Assembly (NCBI RefSeq): GCF_042647465.1
Contig: NZ_JBHRVN010000004.1
Length of the DNA: 64,000 nt
Source of the DNA: Wagnerdoeblera intermedia
GTDB lineage: Bacteria; Pseudomonadota; Alphaproteobacteria; Rhodobacterales; Rhodobacteraceae
Direction: 5' to 3' (one strand)
The position numbers and the translations under genes were made by a program. The notes beneath the pieces were generated by a model. The model searched no databases. It was not told the origin of the DNA and saw only the letters and a list, made by a program, of their open reading frames with translations. Shown one piece after another: positions 1 through 9,186 of the stretch (positions within the stretch are counted from its first letter, which is position 1; the number at the start of each line of letters is the position of its first letter).

Positions 1-2
1 TC

Positions 3-95
3 GATCAGGTGCAGGCAGCAGCAAAGGCCCATTTCCGCGCAAAGGATCTGTCCTTCATCGTCGTGGGACGCCCTGAGGGCCTGGAGCAGCAGTAG
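3..95 (+). CDS. C-terminal end of an M16 (insulinase-like) peptidase, partial
   Basis: An open frame enters from the left edge and stops at the TAG just before mutL. The 30 visible residues end in a beta-strand-like stretch (LSFIVVGRPEGL) of the kind that closes processing-peptidase-like M16 proteins. In related Rhodobacteraceae an M16 peptidase gene pair is commonly found immediately upstream of mutL, which is the main reason for the call. No catalytic motif is inside the window, so the identity is inferred from context and from this short tail. Confidence 0.6.
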   Translation, partial: DQVQAAAKAHFRAKDLSFIVVGRPEGLEQQ

Positions 96-127
96 AACTG
101 GCGCGGGGCTTCTGCTAAATCTGAGGG

Positions 128-1999
128 ATGGACCAGACCCTCCCTCAGATGCGGCCGGTGATCCGGCAGTTAGACGAATCCGCCATCAACCGCATCGCCG
201 CAGGCGAGGTGGTGGAACGTCCGGCCTCGGCCATCAAAGAACTGGTCGAAAACGCCCTGGATGCCGGGGCAAAACGGGTCGATGTGGCCTATGCCCAGGG
301 CGGAAAATCCCTGATCCGGGTCACCGATGACGGTTGCGGCATGTCGCCGGAAGATCTGCCGCTGGCCCTTTCGCGCCATGCGACGTCAAAGATTGACGGC
401 CAGGATCTGCTCAACATCCATACCTTTGGTTTTCGCGGCGAGGCCCTGCCCAGCCTGGGCGCTGTGGGGCGGCTGACCATTACCAGCCGCGCCGCAGGCC
501 ATGAGGCGGCCACGGTCACCGTTTCGGGCAGCCGGATGGAGAAGGTGCGCCCCGCAGCCCTGAACCGTGGCACCGTGGTCGAGCTGCGCGATCTCTTCTA
601 CGCCACACCCGCCAGGTTGAAATTCCTGCGCTCGGACCGGGCGGAAGCCATGGCGATCAGCGATGTGATGAAGCGCCTGGCCATGGCTGAACCCACTGTG
701 AGCTTTACCCTTCGGGATGTCAGCGACGGTGGTGAGGGGCGGCTGATCTTTCGCGCCGATGCCGAACAGGGCGATCTTTTTGATGCCCTGCGCGGGCGTC
801 TCGCCAGGATCATCGGTGCGGATTTCACCGAAAACGCCATCCCCGTCGATGCCACCCGGGAGGGGGTGCGGCTGACCGGCTATGCGGCGCTGCCGACCTG
901 GTCACGCGGCACGGCGGTGGCGCAGTTTCTTTTTGTAAACGGTCGCCCGGTGCTGGACCGGATGCTCTTTGGCGCTTTGCGTGCCGCCTATCAGGATCTG
1001 CTGTCGCGCGACCGCCACCCCGGGGCGGTGCTGTTTCTGGACTGCGATCCGCAGCTTGTGGACGTCAACGTCCACCCCGCGAAATCTGAGGTGCGCTTCC
1101 GTGATCCGGCCATGACGCGGGGGCTGATCGTCTCGGCGCTGCGCCATGCGCTGGCCGGTGAAGGGCATCGCAGCTCCAACACCGTGGCAGAGGCGACGCT
1201 GTCCGCCATGCGGCCCGAGCCCGTTGCGCAGGTGCCGCTTTCCGGAGCCGCATCCTGGACCACCACTCATAATGCGCGGGTCTGGCAGATGGATCGCCCC
1301 TCGCAGGGCGCGCTGCGCAGCAGCTTTGCCTTTCAGGCGCCCGCGCCAGGTCTGTCGGAGACGCCCTCCGCCAGGTTTGAGCCTGCCCCTTCCCCTGAGG
1401 TGACCGAGGATCTGAGCCGCCGCCCGCTTGGCGCTGCGCGCGCTCAGGTGCATGAGAATTACATCATCGCTCAGACCGAAACCGGCATCGTCATCGTCGA
1501 TCAGCATGCTGCCCATGAGCGGCTGGTCTATGAGCGCCTGAAACGCCAGGCCGCAGAGACCGGTATCGCAGCCCAGGCCCTGCTGATCCCCGATATCATC
1601 GAGCTGGCCCAGGACGAGGCCGCCAGCCTTCTGGACTTCGCCCCCGAGCTGGAAAAGCTGGGCCTGGTCATCGAGGCCTTCGGCGGCGGTGCGATTGCGG
1701 TGCGTGAAACCCCGGCAATCCTTGGCCAGGTCAACAGCCAGGGTCTGATCCGCGATATCCTGGACGAACTGGCCGACCAGGGCTCCACCTCCGCATTGCA
1801 GGTGCGCATCGACGCGATCCTCAGCCGGATGGCCTGTCATGGCTCGGTCCGCTCCGGCCGGCAGATGCGGGCGGAAGAGATGAACGCTCTGTTGCGCGAG
1901 ATGGAAGCAACGCCGCATTCGGGCCAGTGCAACCACGGACGCCCCACCTATGTTGAACTGCGCCTGAGCGATATTGAACGGCTTTTCGGCCGAACCTGA
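128..1999 (+). CDS. mutL: DNA mismatch repair protein MutL (endonuclease type)
   Basis: MutL links MutS mismatch recognition to strand incision. The N-terminal GHKL ATPase motifs are all visible: NRIAAGEVVERP near residue 21, the ENALDAG helix, DDGCGM near 67, and TFGFRGEAL. The C-terminal dimerisation domain carries DQHAAHERLVYE near residue 458, which matches the DQHA(X)2E(X)4E metal-binding motif of endonuclease-active MutL. A CNHGRPT motif lies close to the C terminus. This fits organisms without MutH. At 623 aa it has normal length. It sits 32 bp after the M16 peptidase gene. An internal Met at residue 8 is an alternative start. mutS is 4 kb away in the same orientation but not in the same operon. 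Confidence 0.97.
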   Translation: MDQTLPQMRPVIRQLDESAINRIAAGEVVERPASAIKELVENALDAGAKRVDVAYAQGGKSLIRVTDDGCGMSPEDLPLALSRHATSKIDGQDLLNIHTFGFRGEALPSLGAVGRLTITSRAAGHEAATVTVSGSRMEKVRPAALNRGTVVELRDLFYATPARLKFLRSDRAEAMAISDVMKRLAMAEPTVSFTLRDVSDGGEGRLIFRADAEQGDLFDALRGRLARIIGADFTENAIPVDATREGVRLTGYAALPTWSRGTAVAQFLFVNGRPVLDRMLFGALRAAYQDLLSRDRHPGAVLFLDCDPQLVDVNVHPAKSEVRFRDPAMTRGLIVSALRHALAGEGHRSSNTVAEATLSAMRPEPVAQVPLSGAASWTTTHNARVWQMDRPSQGALRSSFAFQAPAPGLSETPSARFEPAPSPEVTEDLSRRPLGAARAQVHENYIIAQTETGIVIVDQHAAHERLVYERLKRQAAETGIAAQALLIPDIIELAQDEAASLLDFAPELEKLGLVIEAFGGGAIAVRETPAILGQVNSQGLIRDILDELADQGSTSALQVRIDAILSRMACHGSVRSGRQMRAEEMNALLREMEATPHSGQCNHGRPTYVELRLSDIERLFGRT

Positions 2000-2408
2000 G
2001 GTTCGTCCTGGATCGGCCTGACAGTGTACGCCTAAAGCTGCCTGCGCGGACCTGGCTGCACCCGCTCCGCTCAGCCTTCAACAGACCGCTCAGGGCGGTC
2101 ATTGAAACGCGCCTTTATCAAAGCATCTGCATTTCCACTCTCAGGGTACCGCGGGCAGATCATCAAGCCTCTCCCATGTTTCAAATAAGTCTTCTATAAA
2201 TTAAAGGTACTTAAGATTCATATTTGCGTAATTTATAATTAATGGGCATTAGATGAAACATCTATAAATCTCATTTATCGCGGTTTAGTTATGCTCTTTT
2301 TGGAACATCTTTTCTCCCCATCAGCGAAAGTTCTGCGTCCGGTCGTCAGCGGAGGATTGCCTGAACGGATCCTGCATTCCATGATGCAGCATCTTCACGG
2401 AGGTGATT
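2000..2408. other. intergenic region between mutL and the lipoprotein hydrolase, with an AT-rich segment
   Basis: About 400 bp without a convincing gene. The first part has a short hairpin (arms GACCGC/GCGGTC, around 2086-2102) with no T-tract. From about 2165 to 2300 the sequence becomes strongly AT-rich, unlike its surroundings, and probably holds the promoter region of the downstream gene. A second small inverted repeat (TGCAT/ATGCA) lies near 2373-2388. No tRNA or recognisable small RNA was seen. Confidence 0.5.
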
Positions 2409-3509
2409 GTGCTGCGTCTGATCGGATTATGCGGGCTGATAATGCTGGGGGCCTGCGCGCCACGCGGAGAATTGCAGTTTATGCCGGGGGCCAGAGGTGT
2501 CGGAGAGGTCCAGAAGGTCTTTGTCGCCACCACCCGTGCGGATGATGGCGAAGGAGAGGCCTGGTCGGCAAAGCGGCAATATATGCCCCGCTACGCCAGG
2601 TTTGACATCTCTATCCCCCCGGATCGCGAGGCAGGCAGCCTGCCCTGGCCGCCCCGAAACAGGCCTGCGGACCCGCAAAAGCACATGGTGACAATCAATC
2701 GCGATCTTTACCCGGGTGCCAGCGCCTTCCGGGCCGCGCTGGCAAAAGAGATGTCCGTGTCCCGCCGGGGCACCCGGGAGGCCGTGATCTTCGTGCATGG
2801 CTTCAACAACACTTTCGCCGAAGGTCTTTATCGCTTTGCCCAGCTTTATCATGATCTTGAACTACCGGGCGTGGCGGTTCACTACTCCTGGCCCTCGCGC
2901 GGGTCGGTCCTGGCCTATGCCTATGACCGCGACTCCACGCTGTTCGCCCGTGACGGGCTGGAGACACTTTTACATGATGTCTCTGCAGCCGGAGCCGACC
3001 GGATTTTGATCGTTGCCCATTCCATGGGTTCAGCCCTGACGATGGAGACTTTGCGCCTGGTCGGGCAGAACCGCGACATCCGCAGTCGTCTCGCGGGCGT
3101 GGTGCTGATGTCGCCCGACGTCGATGTTGAGGTGTTCAAAACCCAGGCCGCACGGATGGGGCCGCTGCCTCAGCCGTTCGTGGTGATGACTTCAAAGCGG
3201 GACAATGCCCTGGCGCTTTCGGCCACGATCGCGAGAGAGCGCGAGCGCCTTGGCAATCTCAGCGATGCCTCACAGCTTGCCGGGCTCAATGTCACCCTGG
3301 TTGAGACCGGAGCTTATAGCGATGGTGACAGCCACTTCGCGGCCGCCACCTCTCCTGCGCTGATCGCGCTTCTGAAGCGCGCCGGGGATATCGAACTGGC
3401 GCTTGGCCAGGACGCCCGCTCGCGCGTGGGGCTGCTCCCGGGGGCGGCTTTGCGGGTACAGGGGGTGACGCAGATGGTTCTCAACCCCGTCGCCCGCTGG
3501 GGAGAATAA
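2409..3509 (+). CDS. DUF900-type alpha/beta hydrolase, predicted lipoprotein
   Basis: A predicted envelope-anchored serine esterase or lipase-like protein of unknown substrate. The N terminus has a hydrophobic segment ending in LGAC, a lipobox, so Cys near residue 16 would be lipidated. An AVIFVHGFNNT oxyanion strand is followed by the nucleophile elbow AHSMGS, and a late aspartate and DSH provide candidate catalytic residues, as in the DUF900 family. The GGAGG Shine-Dalgarno at 2399-2403 is 5 nt before the GTG at 2409, so I prefer this start over the GTG at 2403, which overlaps the SD. It is a single gene that ends in a strong terminator. Confidence 0.8.
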   Translation: MLRLIGLCGLIMLGACAPRGELQFMPGARGVGEVQKVFVATTRADDGEGEAWSAKRQYMPRYARFDISIPPDREAGSLPWPPRNRPADPQKHMVTINRDLYPGASAFRAALAKEMSVSRRGTREAVIFVHGFNNTFAEGLYRFAQLYHDLELPGVAVHYSWPSRGSVLAYAYDRDSTLFARDGLETLLHDVSAAGADRILIVAHSMGSALTMETLRLVGQNRDIRSRLAGVVLMSPDVDVEVFKTQAARMGPLPQPFVVMTSKRDNALALSATIARERERLGNLSDASQLAGLNVTLVETGAYSDGDSHFAAATSPALIALLKRAGDIELALGQDARSRVGLLPGAALRVQGVTQMVLNPVARWGE

Positions 3510-3537
3510 AAAAGGGGCGCCAGTGGCGCCCCTTTTT
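3508..3537. terminator. bidirectional intrinsic terminator
   Basis: An 11-bp perfect stem (AAAGGGGCGCC / GGCGCCCCTTT) with a 3-nt loop is flanked by A-runs on the left and T-runs on the right. It can therefore serve both the hydrolase gene from the left and maeB from the right. Confidence 0.9.
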
Positions 3538-3552
3538 CGCATTCCGGCGCTC

Positions 3553-5808
3553 TCAGCCGATTCTGCAGGCGGCCATGACAGCCATGTTGACGATGTCGTT
3601 CACCGTGGCCGTGGTCGAGCAGATCTGGATCGGCTTTTTGACACCGGTGAGGATCGGGCCGATCACGGTTGCACCGGCCATTTCCTGCATCAGTTTGACC
3701 GAGATCGAGGCCGAGTGACGGGCCGGGACGACCAGAATGTTTGCCGGGCCGCTGAGACGGGTGAAGGGATATTGCTTCATCTGCTCAGGGTTCAGGGCAA
3801 CATCCACCGTCATTTCGCCTTCATACTCAAAGTCGACGCGGCGGCGGTCGAGCACATCGGCTGCGCGATACATCTTGGTCGCGCGCTCTGAGACCGGATA
3901 GCCAAAGTTTGAGAAGGAGACGAAGGCCACACGCGGCTCAATCCCGAGGCTGCGGGCCACACCGGCGGCACGCTCGGCAATGGTCGCCAGGTCTTCTGGC
4001 TCGGGCCACTCATGCACCAGGGTATCGCCCATCAGAACGATCTTGCCCTTATGCAGCAGGGCGGTCACGCCCACCGCGCCGTCTTCCGCCTTGGCGTCGA
4101 AGACATGGTTGATCAGGTTCAGCACATGGGCCGATTTCCGGGTGGCACCGGTCACCAAACCATCGCCATGGCCGTGCTGCAGCATCAGCGCTGCAAAAAC
4201 ATGGCGATCGCGGGCGGCAAGGCGGTGGATGTCCTGACGGTCAAACCCTTCGCGCTGCAGGCGCTTGTAAAGGAAATCTTTGTAGATCTCGAGATGGCGG
4301 GTATTGGCGGCGTTCACCACCTCCAGCTCGCGCACAGCATCCCCAAGGCCCGCAGCCTCAAGTTTCTCGCGCACGTCGTTCTCGCGGCCAACCACCAGGG
4401 CACGGCCAAGGCCCGAGCGCTGATAGGCCACCGCCGCACGCAGCACGCGCGGATCATCGCCTTCGGCAAAGATCATGCGGGCCTGGGCCTGTTTGGCGCG
4501 GGCGTGGACGCCCTGCAGGATCGAGGCCGTCGGATCCATGCGGCTTTTCAGCGACTGCTCATAGGCCTTCATATCTATGATCGGGCGACGGGCAACGCCG
4601 GTATCCATGCCTGCGCGGGCCACAGCGGGCGGGATCACATAGATCAGACGCGGGTCAAACGGCGTCGGGATGATGTAATCGCGACCAAATGAGAGTTTGC
4701 GGCCATAGGCCATGGCCACTTCATCAGGCACATCTTCACGGGCCAGACGGGCCAGGGCTTCGGCGCAGGCGATCTTCATCTCATCATTGATGGCGCGGGC
4801 ATGGATATCCAGCGCACCACGGAAAAGATAAGGGAAACCAAGGACATTGTTGACCTGGTTGGGGTAATCCGAACGCCCGGTCGCCACGATGGCATCAGGC
4901 CGGACGGCATGGGCTTCTTCAGGGGTGATTTCCGGATCGGGGTTCGCCATGGCGAAAATCACCGGATTTTCGGCCATGGAGGCGACCATCTCCTGGGTGA
5001 CTGCCCCCTTGGCAGAGACGCCAAGGAAAACATCCGCACCGCGCATCGCCTCTTCAAGGGTGCGGTGGTCCGTGCGGGCGGCATGGGCCGATTTCCACTG
5101 GTTCATACCTTCGGTACGGCCCTGATAGACCACGCCCTTGGTATCGCACATGATGCAGTTATTCGGGGTCGCGCCCATGGCCTTGATCAGCTCGAGACAG
5201 GCGATCCCTGCGGCCCCGGCACCGTTCAGAACGATGCGCACATCCTGAATGCGCTTGCCCGACAGTTCCAGCGCGTTGATCAGACCGGCAGCACAGATCA
5301 CCGCCGTGCCGTGCTGGTCATCATGGAAAACCGGAATATCGCAGATCTCTTTCAGGCGCTGCTCAATGATAAAGCATTCCGGCGCCTTGATATCTTCAAG
5401 GTTGATGCCCCCGAAGGTCGGCGACATCAGCTTGACGGCTTTGATGATCTCATCCGCATCCTCGGTATCAAGCTCGATATCGATCGCATTCACATCCGCA
5501 AAGCGCTTAAAGAGGACGGCTTTACCCTCCATCACCGGCTTGGAAGCCAGAGCGCCCAGGTTGCCCATTCCAAGAATCGAGGTCCCGTTGGAGACCACGG
5601 CCACCATATTGCCTTTGACGGTATAGTCGTAAGCGGTTTCCGGATTGTCGGCGATTGCCTGGACCGGAACGGCCACACCGGGGCTGTAGGCAAGCGAAAG
5701 ATCACGCTGGGTCGCCATTGGGGTGGAGGCGACAATGTCGTATTTACCCGGACGCGGCTCAAGGTGATAGGCGAGCGCCTCTTCCGGCGTGATCTTGGTG
5801 CGGGACAT
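3553..5808 (-). CDS. maeB: NADP-dependent malic enzyme with C-terminal phosphotransacetylase-like domain
   Basis: Catalyses oxidative decarboxylation of malate to pyruvate, supplying NADPH and linking the TCA cycle to gluconeogenesis. Residues 1 to about 430 form the malic enzyme part: a Tyr-containing AYSPGVAVP motif, the KGNMVAVVSNGTSILG segment, and an NAD(P)-binding GAGAAG. The remaining 320 residues resemble the PTA_PTB domain, including the terminal GPANILVVPA stretch. The total of 751 aa is the usual size of the proteobacterial hybrid enzyme, in which the PTA-like part is regulatory rather than an active transacetylase. An AGAGGA SD precedes the ATG. It is monocistronic and divergent from mutS. 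Confidence 0.96.
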   Translation of the reverse strand: MSRTKITPEEALAYHLEPRPGKYDIVASTPMATQRDLSLAYSPGVAVPVQAIADNPETAYDYTVKGNMVAVVSNGTSILGMGNLGALASKPVMEGKAVLFKRFADVNAIDIELDTEDADEIIKAVKLMSPTFGGINLEDIKAPECFIIEQRLKEICDIPVFHDDQHGTAVICAAGLINALELSGKRIQDVRIVLNGAGAAGIACLELIKAMGATPNNCIMCDTKGVVYQGRTEGMNQWKSAHAARTDHRTLEEAMRGADVFLGVSAKGAVTQEMVASMAENPVIFAMANPDPEITPEEAHAVRPDAIVATGRSDYPNQVNNVLGFPYLFRGALDIHARAINDEMKIACAEALARLAREDVPDEVAMAYGRKLSFGRDYIIPTPFDPRLIYVIPPAVARAGMDTGVARRPIIDMKAYEQSLKSRMDPTASILQGVHARAKQAQARMIFAEGDDPRVLRAAVAYQRSGLGRALVVGRENDVREKLEAAGLGDAVRELEVVNAANTRHLEIYKDFLYKRLQREGFDRQDIHRLAARDRHVFAALMLQHGHGDGLVTGATRKSAHVLNLINHVFDAKAEDGAVGVTALLHKGKIVLMGDTLVHEWPEPEDLATIAERAAGVARSLGIEPRVAFVSFSNFGYPVSERATKMYRAADVLDRRRVDFEYEGEMTVDVALNPEQMKQYPFTRLSGPANILVVPARHSASISVKLMQEMAGATVIGPILTGVKKPIQICSTTATVNDIVNMAVMAACRIG

Positions 5809-5932
5809 GAATAATCCTCTCTGAACGCTCCTGCGTCCTTATCACCCATGGACTTAAGGCCGCAACGGATTTGCCGCGCTTTTCCCTTATTCAAGGCTGA
5901 GGTAGGGTCTGTGCAACACCAGGGGATGACCG

Positions 5933-8584
5933 ATGACCGCTACCGTCACGCCGATGATGGCACAATATCTTGAGATCAAAGCCGGCTGCCAGGATGCAAT
6001 CCTGTTTTACCGCATGGGAGACTTCTATGAGATGTTCTTCGAGGATGCGGTCAATGCCGCGGCGGCGCTCGATATTGCCCTGACGAAACGCGGCAGGCAT
6101 CTGGATGAAGACATTCCGATGTGCGGCGTGCCGGTCCATGCGGCTGAGGGTTATCTGCTGGCGCTGATCCGCAAGGGCTTTCGCGTGGCGATTGCCGAGC
6201 AGATGGAAGATCCGGCAGAGGCAAAGAAACGTGGCTCAAAGTCCGTTGTAAAACGGGATATTGTGCGTCTCGTTACCCCCGGCACCCTGACCGAGGACAG
6301 CCTGCTGGAGGCGCGCCGCAACAACTTCCTCGCGGCCTTCGCAGAGGTGCGGGATGAGGCCGCGCTGGCCTGGGTGGATATCTCAACCGGCGAGATGCGC
6401 GTGATGCCCTGCCCGGTCCTGCGCCTTGGGCCTGAGCTTGCGCGCCTGGCCCCGCGTGAGGTGCTTTTGCCCGAAACCCATGTCGCCCTGGCCCCCCAGG
6501 TCGCTGAGAGCGGAGCGGCCGAGACGATCCGGCCCAGGTCATCGTTTGACTCCACGGCGGCGACGAAGCGGCTTTGTGCGCTTTGGAAGGTCACCACGCT
6601 CGACGGCTTTGGCAGCTTTGACCGGGCCGAGCTTTCGGCGATGGGCGCGCTGGCCGACTATCTGGACCTGACGCAGCGCGGCAGGCTTCCGCTGCTTCGT
6701 CCGCCGGTGCGCGAAACCGCAGGCGGCGTCATGCAGATTGATGCCGCGACGCGGCGCAGCCTTGAGATCACACAGGGCGCGCAGGGCGGACGTGAGACCT
6801 CGCTTCTGGGCAGCGTTGACCGCACGGTGACTGCCGCCGGGGCACGTTTGCTGGAACGGCGGCTGTCGGGCCCCTCACGCGATCTGAGGACCATTCATGA
6901 GCGTCTGGAGGCTGTGCGGTTCCTGCGCGCGGAATCCGGTCTGCGCGAAAGGCTGCGCGCCGCGCTGAAAGCTGTGCCGGATATGGACCGCGCCCTGTCG
7001 CGGCTGGCGCTGGATCGCGGTGGCCCGCGTGATCTGGCCGCGCTGCGCAGCGGCCTTGAGAAGGCAGCCGATGTCTCAGATCTTCTGGCGCATCCGGGCG
7101 TTCCGCGGAACCTGGCGCAGGCGCTGAACGCGCTGAAGGGCCATGAGGAGATCACCAGCCATCTGGGGTCGGCCCTGGTGGCAGAACCGCCCCTGCTGAC
7201 CCGCGATGGTGGCTTTATCGCGCCCGGCTTTGATCCCGATCTTGATGACACCCGCCGTCTGCGCGACGAGGGGCGCGGTGTGATCGCCGGAATGCAGGCC
7301 GATTACATCAGCGAGACCGGCATCCAGGCGCTGAAAATAAAGCATAACAACGTCCTGGGGTATTTCATCGAGACGACCGACCGTCATGCCGAGCGCATGA
7401 TGGCCCCGCCGCTGTCAGAACGCTTCATCCACCGTCAGACGACGGCCAACCAGGTCCGCTTCACCACTGTTGAGCTGAGCGCGCTTGAGACCCGTATTCT
7501 CAATGCGGCAAACCATGTCCTGGAAACGGAAAAACGCCACTTCAGCGCCCTTCAGCGCTTTGTGCTCGATCATTCCGGACCGATCGGCCTTGCCTCTGCC
7601 AGCCTTGCTGAGATTGACCTGGCCTGCGCCTTTGCGGACCTGGCGGCAGAGCTGGACTGGTGTGAGCCTGAGGTCGACGACAGCCGCGCCTTTGAGATCA
7701 CCGGCGGACGTCACCCGGTGGTCGAGCGCATGCTGAAACGTCAGGGCGAGGCTTTCGTTGCCAATGACTGCGCACTCTCGGACGGGCATACTCCGGCGAT
7801 CTGGCTGCTGACCGGCCCGAACATGGCGGGTAAATCGACCTTCCTGCGCCAGAATGCACTGATCGCGCTGCTGGCCCAGGCGGGGTCTTTCGTTCCGGCA
7901 ACCAAAGCGCGGATCGGTCTGGTCAGCCAGCTTTTCAGCCGTGTTGGCGCCTCAGACGACCTGGCGCGGGGCCGCTCAACCTTCATGGTCGAGATGGTCG
8001 AGACCGCGGGCATCCTCAATCAGGCCGATGATCGGGCGCTGGTGATCCTCGATGAGATCGGACGCGGGACGGCGACCTGGGACGGCCTCTCGATCGCCTG
8101 GGCCGTGCTGGAGCATCTGCATGGCACCAACCGCTGCCGGGCACTTTTCGCCACGCATTACCATGAGATGACGCAGCTGTCGCAGCGGCTCGACGGCGTT
8201 GAAAATGCGACCGTTTCCGTTCGGGAATGGAACGGCGAGGTGATTTTTCTTCACGAGGTCAAAAAGGGAGCGGCCGATCGCTCTTACGGCGTCCAGGTGG
8301 CCCGTCTGGCGGGTCTTCCGGCCACGGTGGTCGAACGCGCCAGAGTGGTCCTGGAGGCTCTGGAGAAGGGCGAGGGTGGCCAGGGTGGCACGAAACGGCA
8401 AAAGGCCGTCATTGACGATCTGCCGCTCTTCTCAGCGGCTATCGCACCGCCCCCTGCCCCGGTTGTGGTCGAGAAAGCCTCAGCGGTGGAAGATCGTCTG
8501 CGCAGCATCGTGCCCGACGATCTGAGCCCGCGGGAGGCGCTTGATCTGCTTTACGAGCTGCGCGGGCTTTTGCCCCGGACATAA
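5933..8584 (+). CDS. mutS: DNA mismatch repair protein MutS
   Basis: Recognises base mismatches and small loops and recruits MutL. The mismatch-binding Phe-x-Glu is in GDFYEMFFED near residue 30. The Walker A motif is GPNMAGKST near residue 628, followed by a Walker B region DEIGRGT and the ATHYHEM switch. The length of 883 aa is typical. The start is preceded by a GGGG-type SD. The gene is divergent from maeB, with about 120 bp between them for both promoters, and ends at a strong terminator. Confidence 0.98.
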   Translation: MTATVTPMMAQYLEIKAGCQDAILFYRMGDFYEMFFEDAVNAAAALDIALTKRGRHLDEDIPMCGVPVHAAEGYLLALIRKGFRVAIAEQMEDPAEAKKRGSKSVVKRDIVRLVTPGTLTEDSLLEARRNNFLAAFAEVRDEAALAWVDISTGEMRVMPCPVLRLGPELARLAPREVLLPETHVALAPQVAESGAAETIRPRSSFDSTAATKRLCALWKVTTLDGFGSFDRAELSAMGALADYLDLTQRGRLPLLRPPVRETAGGVMQIDAATRRSLEITQGAQGGRETSLLGSVDRTVTAAGARLLERRLSGPSRDLRTIHERLEAVRFLRAESGLRERLRAALKAVPDMDRALSRLALDRGGPRDLAALRSGLEKAADVSDLLAHPGVPRNLAQALNALKGHEEITSHLGSALVAEPPLLTRDGGFIAPGFDPDLDDTRRLRDEGRGVIAGMQADYISETGIQALKIKHNNVLGYFIETTDRHAERMMAPPLSERFIHRQTTANQVRFTTVELSALETRILNAANHVLETEKRHFSALQRFVLDHSGPIGLASASLAEIDLACAFADLAAELDWCEPEVDDSRAFEITGGRHPVVERMLKRQGEAFVANDCALSDGHTPAIWLLTGPNMAGKSTFLRQNALIALLAQAGSFVPATKARIGLVSQLFSRVGASDDLARGRSTFMVEMVETAGILNQADDRALVILDEIGRGTATWDGLSIAWAVLEHLHGTNRCRALFATHYHEMTQLSQRLDGVENATVSVREWNGEVIFLHEVKKGAADRSYGVQVARLAGLPATVVERARVVLEALEKGEGGQGGTKRQKAVIDDLPLFSAAIAPPPAPVVVEKASAVEDRLRSIVPDDLSPREALDLLYELRGLLPRT

Positions 8585-8615
8585 AAAAGGCCGGCCCCGA
8601 GGGGCCGGCCTTTTT
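8583..8615. terminator. bidirectional intrinsic terminator after mutS and grpE
   Basis: A 12-bp GC-rich stem (AAGGCCGGCCCC / GGGGCCGGCCTT) with a 2-nt unpaired loop is bounded by A6 on the left and T5 on the right. It separates convergent mutS and grpE. Confidence 0.92.
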
Positions 8616-8634
8616 CATTCCCGTTCAGGCTGTC

Positions 8635-9186
8635 TCAGCCCGGAAAGGACGAAACGCCCACCTGAGCCGGACGCAGCAGGCGGTCGTGCAGCATAAAGCC
8701 ATCCGCCATGACCTGAAGAATGGTGCCCTTGACAGTGCCCGGAACCGGCGCCTCGAACATGGCCTCATGCTCCTGCGGATCGAAGGCATCACCAATGGCC
8801 GGGGAAATCACCCGCACGCCATGCTTGCTGAAAATGCTGTGCAGCTCACGCAGAGTGAGTTCAACGCCCTCAACGAAAGCCGCGGACTGGGCACGCTGCT
8901 CTTCACCGAGCGCTTCAAGCGCGCGCTTCAGGTTGTCGTGCACCGGCAGCAGGTCACGCGCCAGCCGCGAACCGCCATACTGCTCCGCCTCGCGACGGTC
9001 ACGGTCTGCACGGCGACGCGAATTTTCGGCATCAGCAAGCGCGCGCATATACTTATCGCGCAGCTCATCGCGTTCAGCCTTCAGGGCGTCGAGTTCTGCT
9101 GCATCGATGTAGCCGAACTCCTGCTCGCCCCCTTCCGCCACGACTTCAGCTTCAGGGTTGAGCTTTTCGTCCTGCATTTTCCTCAT
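8635..9186 (-). CDS. grpE: nucleotide exchange factor GrpE
   Basis: Co-chaperone that releases ADP from DnaK. The 183-aa protein has an acidic N terminus, a long charged coiled coil (about residues 28-75, rich in E/R/A and including the AENSRRR heptads) and a C-terminal beta domain ending in the conserved pattern GTxxxVxxxGFxLHDRLLRPAQVGVS. Its start overlaps the hrcA stop by 4 bp, so the two are translationally coupled. dnaK and dnaJ are not in this window. Confidence 0.96.
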   Translation of the reverse strand: MRKMQDEKLNPEAEVVAEGGEQEFGYIDAAELDALKAERDELRDKYMRALADAENSRRRADRDRREAEQYGGSRLARDLLPVHDNLKRALEALGEEQRAQSAAFVEGVELTLRELHSIFSKHGVRVISPAIGDAFDPQEHEAMFEAPVPGTVKGTILQVMADGFMLHDRLLRPAQVGVSSFPG

